NCBI GenBank assembly: GCA_024402475.1
Contig: JAKSTQ010000003.1
Span: forward strand, 1-64,000
Direction: 5' to 3'
From: Treponema sp.
Lineage (GTDB): Bacteria; Spirochaetota; Spirochaetia; Treponematales; Treponemataceae
DNA length: 64,000 bases
In this document: one piece after another, positions 1 through 7,273 of the stretch
Layout of the letters: each line of letters opens with the position of its first letter
Position numbering within the stretch: position 1 is the stretch's first letter
Program-made: the position numbers and the translations under genes
Notes under the pieces: generated by a model
Database searches by the model: none
Told to the model about the DNA's origin: nothing
Seen by the model: the letters and a program-made list of their open reading frames with translations, nothing else

Positions 1-41
1 CACATCAATTTTCATTTATATCATTATGCAGGAAATAATCC
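1..41 (+). repeat. RHS core repeat, copy 1
   Basis: These 41 bases recur without mismatch at 1889-1929, then both copies diverge gradually through the rest of the DPDG core. The repeat encodes the RHS core preceding each toxin tip. It is long enough to act as a homologous-recombination joint for tip replacement. The copy may extend upstream of the window. Confidence 0.9.
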
Positions 42-678
42 AGTGAAGTATGTGGACCCGGATGGAAGAATAACTATTAATGCAATTTGTTCTACGTTTA
101 TGAACAAAAGATCTGCAATACTTGGCATACAACCTAATAGAGGTGGTGAAGATCAACCCAAAGCCTTAACAATAGGAGGCTATGGGTGTGTCGTAACATT
201 CTATGCACGATTAGCAAGTACTATTTCTGGGGAAGAAATAACCCCTGAAATGATAAATGACTATGCAATTAAGAACAATCTTTTTGAAGTTGATACAAGT
301 GATTCTTATTATGATGTAACATTACTTTCACCAGAGGCTGGTGTAAAAGCTGTGAATGGTATCCTAAAAGAAAAAGGAATAACAAATGTATCACTAGATG
401 TTGAAGATACCATATATTCATCAAATATGACATATATATGTAATACATTGAATAAATATGATTCGGATAAGAAAAATTACTATATCTATGGGCTTCGTAT
501 TGATAATAAACATACAATTAATTTAAATAAAGATTTTTCTAAGAGTAATCCATACACAGTTCTAAGAAATTGGTATTGCGAAAAAGAAACATCAAGAGTG
601 AAATATAGAAGTGTAAATTATAATAATCCGACAATACTTTATATTTTCAAAGTTAATTTTAACAATGAGGCAGAATAA
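1..678 (+). CDS. RHS-repeat protein, 3' end only, with C-terminal toxin tip
   Basis: The reading frame is open to the window edge, so the gene starts outside. It begins in the conserved RHS core (HLYHYAGNNPVKYVDPDG), which marks the end of the RHS cage and the start of a variable tip. The remaining tip of about 200 residues contains GGYGCVVTFYARLAS followed by EEITPEMINDY, which resembles the nucleophile-cysteine region of C39-like papain-fold peptidases. A later histidine (IDNKHTINLN) could complete the active site. In the RHS family the tip is a toxin released by cleavage at the core and delivered to rival cells. The peptidase call is inference from short motifs. The next gene starts directly after the stop codon, as expected for an immunity partner. 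Confidence 0.75.
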   Translation, partial: HINFHLYHYAGNNPVKYVDPDGRITINAICSTFMNKRSAILGIQPNRGGEDQPKALTIGGYGCVVTFYARLASTISGEEITPEMINDYAIKNNLFEVDTSDSYYDVTLLSPEAGVKAVNGILKEKGITNVSLDVEDTIYSSNMTYICNTLNKYDSDKKNYYIYGLRIDNKHTINLNKDFSKSNPYTVLRNWYCEKETSRVKYRSVNYNNPTILYIFKVNFNNEAE

Positions 679-1698
679 ATGTATAAAATTTTAGTTTTAA
701 TATTCTCAATGTTTGTTTTCTTGTTTTCTTGTTCAAAAGAGAAAGGTGAAAAAATTGAAGTAGCATTGGATAGTAATGTTGATCAAGAGTTGGTAAATAT
801 TGCATCTGAAAATGAAGAAGTTAAGATTCCTGAAATTCCTGGCATTTCTTTAACAAACTCAAATAGGAATCTTTATCTTGAGTGGTTTAATCAATTATCT
901 GATTTTGAAAATGTAGTAGGCAATACTGTAATTCAAAATCCATTCCGTGGATATTTGGCTAATTTCGAAAATATTGTGGTAATTAAAATTAAACATGAAT
1001 TAAATGATATTGAAGAAGAATTGTACTTGGATAAAGGAATCCTATCAGAAACCAATGTAACTGATAGCGCATCTTTTGAGTTTCCTCGTAAAAAATATGT
1101 TTATGACAAGTTTAATAGAATAGTGGAAGAATTTAATTATGAAGGTAATACTATATATAACAAAATAAGGCATTTCTATTTTGAAGATCAAGATAAGAAT
1201 CTCTATAGATTTTCAAAATATGAAAATTCAAAAGAATGGGATCTAATATGGAAGGAAGTAAAAATTGAAAATGGATACAAGCTGGAAATATATATTCCTT
1301 CTCAAAATAGCAATAATTATCTGAACGAACTCGATTATTCTATCTTGGCAGTAGTTGGAAATGAAAACAATATTTGCTTATTTGAAAAAAGAATGTCAGA
1401 CAACAGAATTGAACAAACAAGTATTGCATATGATGAATTAAAAAGAGTTCATGAAATAGACGTCGTTGATAAAGTGTATGATGAAATAACATTTGAACGA
1501 AATCAAAAACTTGAATATTTAGATAATAAGCTTTCTAAAATACAGACTACTACTAAAAACAAAAAATTAGCTAAAAATTATTCTAGTATAAGTATTTATT
1601 CTAATTATGATGTTTTTGGAAATTGGTTAATGTGTACTAAAACAGGAGATATAGAAGAAATAACAACAAGAGAAATACTTTATTCTGAAGAAAATTAG
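679..1698 (+). CDS. Lipoprotein, candidate immunity protein for the upstream RHS tip
   Basis: The start codon follows the RHS stop codon with no gap, so the two are probably translationally coupled. The N-terminus is a lipoprotein signal (hydrophobic stretch ending FLFSCS, lipidated Cys at about residue 18). The mature protein of about 320 residues is rich in charged and aromatic residues. It has several YD-type segments (YDKFNRIVEEFNYEGN, YDELKRVHEID, YSNYDVFGNWLM) that echo the YD motifs of RHS proteins. I do not recognise a named family. Position after a toxin tip and export to the envelope suggest an immunity protein that meets the toxin outside the cytoplasm. A terminator-like hairpin follows. 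Confidence 0.7.
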   Translation: MYKILVLIFSMFVFLFSCSKEKGEKIEVALDSNVDQELVNIASENEEVKIPEIPGISLTNSNRNLYLEWFNQLSDFENVVGNTVIQNPFRGYLANFENIVVIKIKHELNDIEEELYLDKGILSETNVTDSASFEFPRKKYVYDKFNRIVEEFNYEGNTIYNKIRHFYFEDQDKNLYRFSKYENSKEWDLIWKEVKIENGYKLEIYIPSQNSNNYLNELDYSILAVVGNENNICLFEKRMSDNRIEQTSIAYDELKRVHEIDVVDKVYDEITFERNQKLEYLDNKLSKIQTTTKNKKLAKNYSSISIYSNYDVFGNWLMCTKTGDIEEITTREILYSEEN

Positions 1699-1776
1699 TT
1701 GTAGTATTATTTACTATACTTTTATAAAATATCGTGACAAATTGTGATTTGTATGGCTAAGGCATAAAATGATATT

Positions 1777-1817
1777 AAACGATGCAGTTTTAGTTGATAG
1801 CTGCATCGTTTTGATAT
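1777..1817 (+). terminator. Terminator-like hairpin after the first RHS/lipoprotein pair
   Basis: A perfect 11-bp stem (AAACGATGCAG at 1777-1787 with CTGCATCGTTT at 1801-1811) encloses a 13-nt loop. The 3' arm ends in a short T run, but the following tract is interrupted (TGATAT), so termination may be partial. Confidence 0.6.
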
Positions 1818-1879
1818 AAAATTTTTAGGGAAGGATGAAGAACTGCAGGTGAATTCTGCATAAGTGAGACGAAATTTAA

Positions 1880-2536
1880 GTTGATACACACATCAATTTT
1901 CATTTATATCATTATGCAGGAAATAATCCGGTAAGGTTTGTGGATCCGGATGGAAAGAAATTATATGTAAGTGGAACAAAAGCCTATATGGCAGCTGTTC
2001 AAAAAGAGCTTTCAAAATTATGTTCTGGTGCAATAATAAATTTTGATACAGGTGAAGTAACTTTATCATCATATTCAAAAAGTGTTAATCCAAAAGGTGC
2101 TGAATTATTATCTTCTTTAATAGAAAGTTCTCAAATTAATACTATTTCAATTGGAAATAGTATTTCTAAAAAAGGAAATTCTTGTGTAGAATATACTTCA
2201 GATTTAAGTCTTAAAGACGGTAAATACTATGGAAATGTTTCAGATGGCCCAAAGAATTCATTAATAAATTTCAACCCTGATAATTGGAATGGAGTGTATG
2301 ATGATGAGGGCTCAAAATATAGGCCACCATTTGTCGGTTTAGCACACGAAATGGGACATAGTGAAGCAATTAATAATGGAACTCAAACACACGAGGAGTA
2401 TGTTGAAATCCCAGGAACTACACCTAATAGTGAAAAGAATTCGCTTAAGTGGGAAAATTTAATTAGGAAAGAACATAATTTAATTCCAAGAAGTAATTAT
2501 TTTTATAAACCTAAAGATTCATTGGAGGATAAATAA
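1880..2536 (+). CDS. Orphan RHS C-terminal tip with zinc-metallopeptidase motif
   Basis: The frame opens after a stop at 1877-1879 and begins within an RHS core (HLYHYAGNNPVRFVDPDG) without the preceding RHS cage, so this is a displaced tip. The first possible start is GTG at 1940, without an obvious ribosome-binding site. About 135 residues into that version is HEMGH, the HExxH zinc motif. It is followed by THEEYVEIPG and ENLIRKEHNLIPRSNY. That tail, with a conserved E and R-x-x-Y, resembles the M91 family (NleD-like effector peptidases). Known M91 members cleave host or target proteins. Silent storage is likely unless recombination joins it to the RHS gene upstream. Confidence 0.7.
   Translation, partial: VDTHINFHLYHYAGNNPVRFVDPDGKKLYVSGTKAYMAAVQKELSKLCSGAIINFDTGEVTLSSYSKSVNPKGAELLSSLIESSQINTISIGNSISKKGNSCVEYTSDLSLKDGKYYGNVSDGPKNSLINFNPDNWNGVYDDEGSKYRPPFVGLAHEMGHSEAINNGTQTHEEYVEIPGTTPNSEKNSLKWENLIRKEHNLIPRSNYFYKPKDSLEDK
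1889..1929 (+). repeat. RHS core repeat, copy 2
   Basis: Exact 41-base copy of positions 1-41, in the same orientation and reading frame relative to the DPDG motif. It lies 1.9 kb downstream and heads the orphan tip. Confidence 0.9.
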
Positions 2537-2542
2537 AAAATT

Positions 2543-3091
2543 ATGAAGAAAAATAGTATTTTTATGATATCAACGATTATAATGATTATAACAAGTTGTA
2601 ATATTGAAAACAATATACAGTTTTCTTTTAAAAAAATTCAAGATTTTTATTATAAACAACTTAGTTTTCCAAAAACAAATCATTGTGATCCATTCTATGT
2701 TTCAGAAGATTTTTTTAAATCTGTTGAGCAAAAACTGAATCAATTAATAAAGGAATCGAAATATTGTTCTGTATTAATTAAGAGTTCCATTGATAATGGG
2801 TTATGTGAAGTAGCGGCTCTATATGATTGCAAGAATGAGGTTTATTGTTATAATTGGACAGAAAATCAAGAAAGGCAAGAAAAGATTCATGATTCAAAAG
2901 CCTTAAAAATTCTTAAGAGTAAACCAAAAGAATTGATGATATTTAATGAATCTAATCTTCCGATTTTTGATGGAATTACTATATATGTAATTAAGAAAAT
3001 TAATAATAAAACTTATTATTATGCTAATTATGAAGGTCCTATTGATGGTAATTACGCAGCTTTGATTGATTTGTTTAACAGGAATTTATAA
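2543..3091 (+). CDS. Lipoprotein, candidate immunity protein for the orphan metallopeptidase tip
   Basis: It starts 6 nt after the orphan tip. The N-terminus is a lipoprotein signal (IIMIITSCNIEN, Cys at about residue 19), giving a mature protein of about 160 residues. The middle contains several cysteines (NHCDPF, SKYCSVL, GLCEVAALYDC, YCYNW), possibly forming disulfides. I do not recognise the family. The tip-then-lipoprotein arrangement repeats that of the first RHS tip, supporting an immunity role. Unlike the tip, this gene has an ordinary ATG start and could be expressed without recombination. Confidence 0.65.
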   Translation: MKKNSIFMISTIIMIITSCNIENNIQFSFKKIQDFYYKQLSFPKTNHCDPFYVSEDFFKSVEQKLNQLIKESKYCSVLIKSSIDNGLCEVAALYDCKNEVYCYNWTENQERQEKIHDSKALKILKSKPKELMIFNESNLPIFDGITIYVIKKINNKTYYYANYEGPIDGNYAALIDLFNRNL

Positions 3092-3135
3092 AAACTACTA
3101 ATAATAGTTTTTTATTAATTTATAACTATTTAGAA

Positions 3136-3168
3136 TCTAGTGTTTTCAATTTAAAAGAAAACACTAGA
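3136..3168 (+). terminator. Terminator-like hairpin in the 292-nt gap after the immunity candidate
   Basis: A perfect 12-bp inverted repeat (TCTAGTGTTTTC at 3136-3147 with GAAAACACTAGA at 3157-3168) has a 9-nt loop. It lacks a strong T tract. A second, smaller inverted repeat follows (CTCCCA near 3175 with TGGGAG near 3195). The rest of the gap (3201-3383) shows no gene. Confidence 0.45.
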
Positions 3169-3383
3169 TTGCTTCTCCCACAAATTGAAATTGATGGGAG
3201 GAAAGCACTTAGAACTTGCTTAGGTTGCAAAAGTTTTTTCAGTAGTAAAGGAACTGGCTAGTAAAATATCACTTCTTTTAAAGAAGGAGATAACTCAACA
3301 ACAGGATTGACTTATAAGATAGCGAAAAAACATATCTATATAAACAGAAAAATATTATTTTTTTTGATATAATGGGGGTTGAT

Positions 3384-4613
3384 ATGAATAATGAAAAAAT
3401 AATAACTAAGGAAACAGAAATCGCACCTGAAATAACTCCAGACGCAGAAGATCAAATTTCAATTGCAGAAAAAAACGAACTAGAAGTTGAAGAAGAAGAA
3501 TTATATTCTCCTGGAATGGGGCCTGTAATTGTAAAACCATATAACACAAAATTTGTCGATATTACTTATGATAATCTTTCTATGAGCAATTTGGTTGATA
3601 GATTCAAATATGATGAAATTGAACTTCAACCAGATTATCAACGTAAAGGTGGCTTATGGTCAGAGGCACAGAAAAGTCGATTGATAGAATCTATTTTAAT
3701 CAGTATTCCTCTTCCATTTTTTTATTTTGATGTAAGAAATGATGAAAAATGGGAAGTTGTGGATGGACTTCAAAGACTTACTTCACTGCGTGAATTCATA
3801 TATGACAAAAAACTTGTATTGAGTGAGCTAGAGTATCTCACTGAGCTTAACGGAAAAAAATTTGATGAATTACCCCGTACATATCAGCGTAAACTGAATG
3901 AAAGTAATTTCTTTGCTTATCTGATTCGTGAAGGAACTCCTGATGATGTTATGATGAATATTTTCCGCCGTATTAATACAGGTGGAATTCCGCTTGAACC
4001 AGGAGAAATTAGAAATGCCTGTTTTAGAGGTGCTGCATCTAATCTTGTAAAAGCATTAGCAGAATGTGAAAATTTTAAAACTGCTACTAGGAATACAATT
4101 CATACTAATCGCATGGAAGATAGAGACTTAGTTACAAGGTTTTTAGCATTTTATTTGCAAGATTATTTTGATTATCAAGGAAATATGGATTTATTTTTAG
4201 ATAATGTACTTTCCTCAATAAAAGCAAAAAGTAATGAAAAGATTTGGACTAAGGCAGATTCTGACAAAGTAATTAATGCTTTTGACAACTCAATGAAACT
4301 TTGCATTGAGTTATTCGGAAAATTGGCTTTCAGGAAGATGCAAAAAAATAAGGATGGAACTTTAGCATACCGATACGGAAAAATCAATAAGTCTATGTTC
4401 GAATGTATTTCTGCAAGTTTTGCAAGACTTTCTGCAGAAAAGCAAAATAAATTAATTATGAATAAAGAAAATTTTGAAAAAGCATTTATTTCACTTTTTG
4501 AAGGTGAATTTTATACTTGTGTTAACAGTGCCACTGGTACCGTTGAACATGTTAGAGGCAGATATGAATCTTTAGATTCATTTATCACTAAGTTTTTGGA
4601 GGAATCATGTTAA
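3384..4613 (+). CDS. DUF262 (GmrS/ParB-like) protein of a probable defence cassette
   Basis: ATG at 3384 is preferred over the in-frame ATG at 3372 because GGGGG lies 5 nt upstream. The first 55 residues are acidic and look disordered. The DUF262 domain follows: LQPDYQRKGGLW at about 81-92, KSRLIESILISIPLP, then the hallmark DGLQRLTSL at about 127-135. DUF262 has a ParB/sulfiredoxin-like fold and supplies nucleotide-binding or hydrolysing activity in GmrSD-type anti-phage enzymes. The C-terminal half is helical with no HNH motif that I can see, so unlike GmrSD there is no fused DUF1524 nuclease. The stop overlaps the ATPase start by 7 nt, so the two are co-translated. Confidence 0.8.
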   Translation: MNNEKIITKETEIAPEITPDAEDQISIAEKNELEVEEEELYSPGMGPVIVKPYNTKFVDITYDNLSMSNLVDRFKYDEIELQPDYQRKGGLWSEAQKSRLIESILISIPLPFFYFDVRNDEKWEVVDGLQRLTSLREFIYDKKLVLSELEYLTELNGKKFDELPRTYQRKLNESNFFAYLIREGTPDDVMMNIFRRINTGGIPLEPGEIRNACFRGAASNLVKALAECENFKTATRNTIHTNRMEDRDLVTRFLAFYLQDYFDYQGNMDLFLDNVLSSIKAKSNEKIWTKADSDKVINAFDNSMKLCIELFGKLAFRKMQKNKDGTLAYRYGKINKSMFECISASFARLSAEKQNKLIMNKENFEKAFISLFEGEFYTCVNSATGTVEHVRGRYESLDSFITKFLEESC

Positions 4614-5704
4614 ATTATTATCATATTAAAAATTTTAAGTCCCTTAGAAATGTTGATATTACACCAACAAATTTGAATCTCATGCTTGGGTTGAACAGTA
4701 TGGGTAAATCATCTGTTATGCAATCATTATTGTTATTGCGCCAGAGTTATTACCGCCATAATAATTTGAACAAACTTCGATTAAATGATTCCTTAGTAAA
4801 TGAACTAGGAACTGCAAAAGATGTTTTCTATCAGGATTCCGCTGAAGATGAAAAAATTGAATATGAGCTAAATTTTGATAATTATAAGAATGTCTTAAAG
4901 TATGAATATCAGAATGGGTTGGAATATTTTAACGGTATTGATTTAGAATTAGACCATTTGTTTGAGGAACCTCTATTTACAGAAGGCTTCCATTATCTGC
5001 AGGCTGACCATATTTCTCCGTCATTAACTTATAAGAAAGCCGATCTTTCGTTACAAGAAATTAATCTTCTTGGCAATATGGGAGAATATGCACCAACATA
5101 TTTATGTTTACATTCTAAGGATAAATTATCAATTCCTGCTTTTCATCATGAGAAATCACGAGCAGATTCATTAGCAACAGAACTTGATGCTTGGATGAGT
5201 GTTATTTCACCAGGTGTACGTGTAATTGCCGAAGAAATACCTGGTAATCAAATTAAAATGGGATTTAAGTTTGAATCAAAAGAAGGTCTTACAAATCAAT
5301 ATTCACCAATTAATGTAGGATTTGGTCTTTCTTATGTAATGCCTTTAATTTTAACTATTTTGATTTCTAAGCCAGGAGACTTGGTGATAATTGAAAATCC
5401 AGAATCCCATTTACATCCAAGAGGTCAGTCTGAATTAGGAAAACTATTGGCAATTGCTGCACAAAATGGTGTTCAAATATTTTGTGAAACTCATAGTGAT
5501 CATGTTATTAATGGTGTTCGTCTAAGTGTACATAATAAGATTCTTGATAATGAAAAAGCGAAGATTTTTTTCTTTGAGAAAAATGTTGACTCAATGTTAG
5601 AGACAATTGTTACAACAGTTCATATCAATGCACATGGTGAACTTGACAAATATCCAGAAGGTCTCCTTGATGAATGGGGAAATGTTCTTTCTCAGCTGTT
5701 TTAG
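4607..5704 (+). CDS. DUF3696-type AAA ATPase of the defence cassette
   Basis: SMC/OLD-like ATPase of 365 residues. The Walker A motif is GLNSMGKSS (about 28-36). The Walker B/signature segment is DLVIIENPESHLHPRGQ (about 258-274), and a sensor-type ETHSD lies at about 294-298. The C-terminus (NAHGELDKYPEGLLDEW) matches the small DUF3696 tail that follows the ATPase core in this family. ATPases of this type sense or drive effector partners in several anti-phage systems. Here the partner would be the overlapping DUF262 protein. The specific DUF3696 label is from memory of the motif order. Confidence 0.8.
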   Translation: MLNYYHIKNFKSLRNVDITPTNLNLMLGLNSMGKSSVMQSLLLLRQSYYRHNNLNKLRLNDSLVNELGTAKDVFYQDSAEDEKIEYELNFDNYKNVLKYEYQNGLEYFNGIDLELDHLFEEPLFTEGFHYLQADHISPSLTYKKADLSLQEINLLGNMGEYAPTYLCLHSKDKLSIPAFHHEKSRADSLATELDAWMSVISPGVRVIAEEIPGNQIKMGFKFESKEGLTNQYSPINVGFGLSYVMPLILTILISKPGDLVIIENPESHLHPRGQSELGKLLAIAAQNGVQIFCETHSDHVINGVRLSVHNKILDNEKAKIFFFEKNVDSMLETIVTTVHINAHGELDKYPEGLLDEWGNVLSQLF

Positions 5705-5717
5705 GGGGTACTTATTT

Positions 5718-6513
5718 ATGGAGTTAAATGAAGTTTTTTTCAATGAATTATGCTTAAAAGATAAAATCTTAAATTATGAAAATTGGAAAGAATTAATACA
5801 AACCAAGAATGCCCTAAAAAACGTTGGATTTTCGGTTTGCAGATTATCTAATTCTGAACACACTGTTCTTATGAATTCTATTTCCGCATTAAATAATCCA
5901 ACCATTAAAAATATATTTTTCCAGTTTTTCCATACGCCATTTGAAACTAATGAATTAGATGAATCTGAAGAAAAATCATCTAATTTTTTATCGAAAGAGG
6001 TTTTATATAATAATGTAAGTGCTTATGGTTTTTCTTTAGCTTCCTATTACAATACTTTTGCATTAAGTTTTTTTAACGGATGAAAAGTGGAATATAAGTA
6101 AAATTCAGGCTGAATGTAATTCTGAATCTGTAGAAATACATCATATTTCAAAACAAGAACATATAAAAGAAAATAGAGAATGGTTAGAAACAAGAGGCGA
6201 AATAGAACTAATCACAACAGATTTAGAACCTTCTTCTAAAAATCGTAAATTCCGTGATGACCACGGAAAAGATGAATTGGAAACTTTTTGGAAAAAACTA
6301 CGGACTTCAGAATACATCGTTTCGTGTATCAATTCTTTACCATTTAGTTCTTATAACCGGGATTTTATTCGAGATGTTTACCCAGATGGAAGAATCGAAA
6401 TAACTCTTCCATGGACAGATAAGGGGCTAGGACTTGTTATTCAATCGACTGGGAGAAATCGAAGAGAAACCGAAAAAATCGCTAAAATTCTTGAGGAAAA
6501 ATATTCACGGTAA
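5718..6513 (+). pseudogene. Third gene of the DUF262/ATPase cassette, frameshifted at a T7 run
   Basis: ATG at 5718 follows GGGGG by 9 nt and lies 13 nt after the ATPase. The first frame gives 121 residues and stops at 6081-6083 just after SYYNTFALSFFNG. Another frame continues without a stop from 6067 to 6513. It reads FLTDEKWNISKIQAE and ends IAKILEEKYSR. The two frames join at seven T residues (6068-6074). Removing one T gives a single protein of about 264 residues with a natural junction (ALSFLTDEKWN). This could be a true loss, a sequencing error, or correction by slippage. I do not recognise the family. Confidence 0.65.
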
Positions 6514-6602
6514 AGGACTAACCCATGGTACTAAATATAATACAGAATAGACTTAATCGGGATTTTTCTCATAATTAACAAGAAAATTATTATAATCGCT
6601 GA

Positions 6603-7046
6603 ATTATATTTGGGTTTGATTCAAATAAGAAATATAACCAAAATTTGCCAGGGATGGGAGGTATATTCAATCCTATCAATGGCAATTTGTATGCCTATGC
6701 GGGGAATAATCCAATCAAGTATACGGATCCGGATGGAAGAACTAACTATGTGTTTTATGATCCAACAAGTTTTGAAAAACAAGCAGAAGCAGAAGCTTCA
6801 AGAATGCCAGTAGACATGGAAACAAAACAGGAAGAAATTCGTGTATCAGGTGGCGGAGTTTATTATAAACCGATATCGGTTTCAGAAAAGACTGTAATGA
6901 TACCAATAACAACTGAACAAGAATTTATTGACGCATGGAATAATATGGATAATCCAACTGATGTTACTTTAATTTTTCATGGCAGTGCTACAACTTTGAA
7001 TATTGATTATAAAAATGTCCAGTATCTTACAACAAATCCCAAATGA
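6603..7046 (+). pseudogene. Third RHS core and tip, truncated
   Basis: The frame opens after a stop at 6600-6602 and reads GFDSNKKYNQNLPG, then INGNLYAYAGNNPIKYTDPDG, a longer piece of RHS core than in the other copies. The tip after the core is only about 110 residues. It ends LIFHGSATTLNIDYK shortly before a stop that coincides with probable insertion-sequence sequence. An HG turn after a hydrophobic strand is typical of hydrolase or caspase-like folds, but the tip is too short to classify. TTG at 6645 is the nearest possible start. No immunity gene remains beside it. Confidence 0.6.
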
Positions 7047-7049
7047 ACC

Positions 7050-7215
7050 TAAGTCAATAAAGTAGACACAAAAAATGCTGGTTTAAGCTGCAAGGTTTTC
7101 ACATTCTGAATAAACAGCTTCCGGAGTTCTGTAATTCTCATCTTGAGTGAATACGCTTGCGGTTGTACCAGGATTCAATGTATCATCTGTTTTAAGCACA
7201 ACCACAGATGTCTTG
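7050..7215 (-). mobile_element. Probable insertion-sequence remnant (transposase 3' end)
   Basis: On the minus strand an open frame ends at the stop at 7083-7085 with the peptide NYRTPEAVYSECENLAA. The RTPEAVY part resembles the extreme C-terminus of IS3/IS481-type integrases. Upstream in the same frame is LKTDDTLNPGTTASV. Between this stop and the truncated RHS tip lies TGTCTACTTTATTGACTTAG (minus strand, 7068-7049), which looks like an IS terminal repeat. No other IS end or transposase body is present, so this is a scar. Confidence 0.45.
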
Positions 7216-7242
7216 AAGAGTCTCCATTTTTTCTGATATAAT
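7213..7242 (+). promoter_or_regulatory. Promoter of mraY
   Basis: TTGAAG (7213-7218) and TATAAT (7237-7242) are 18 bp apart. A leader of about 25 nt follows, with GGAGG just before the ATG at 7274. Confidence 0.7.
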
Positions 7243-7273
7243 AGAAGACTAATTAGAAAAATGGAGGCATTTC

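Noticed and set aside
3372..3383. Earlier ATG for the DUF262 gene
   Set aside because: The GGGGG ribosome-binding site lies after this ATG and is well placed for 3384.
6141..6332. Minus-strand open frame in the frameshifted third cassette gene
   Set aside because: It overlaps the continuing plus-strand frame, which reads through sensibly from 6067 to 6513.
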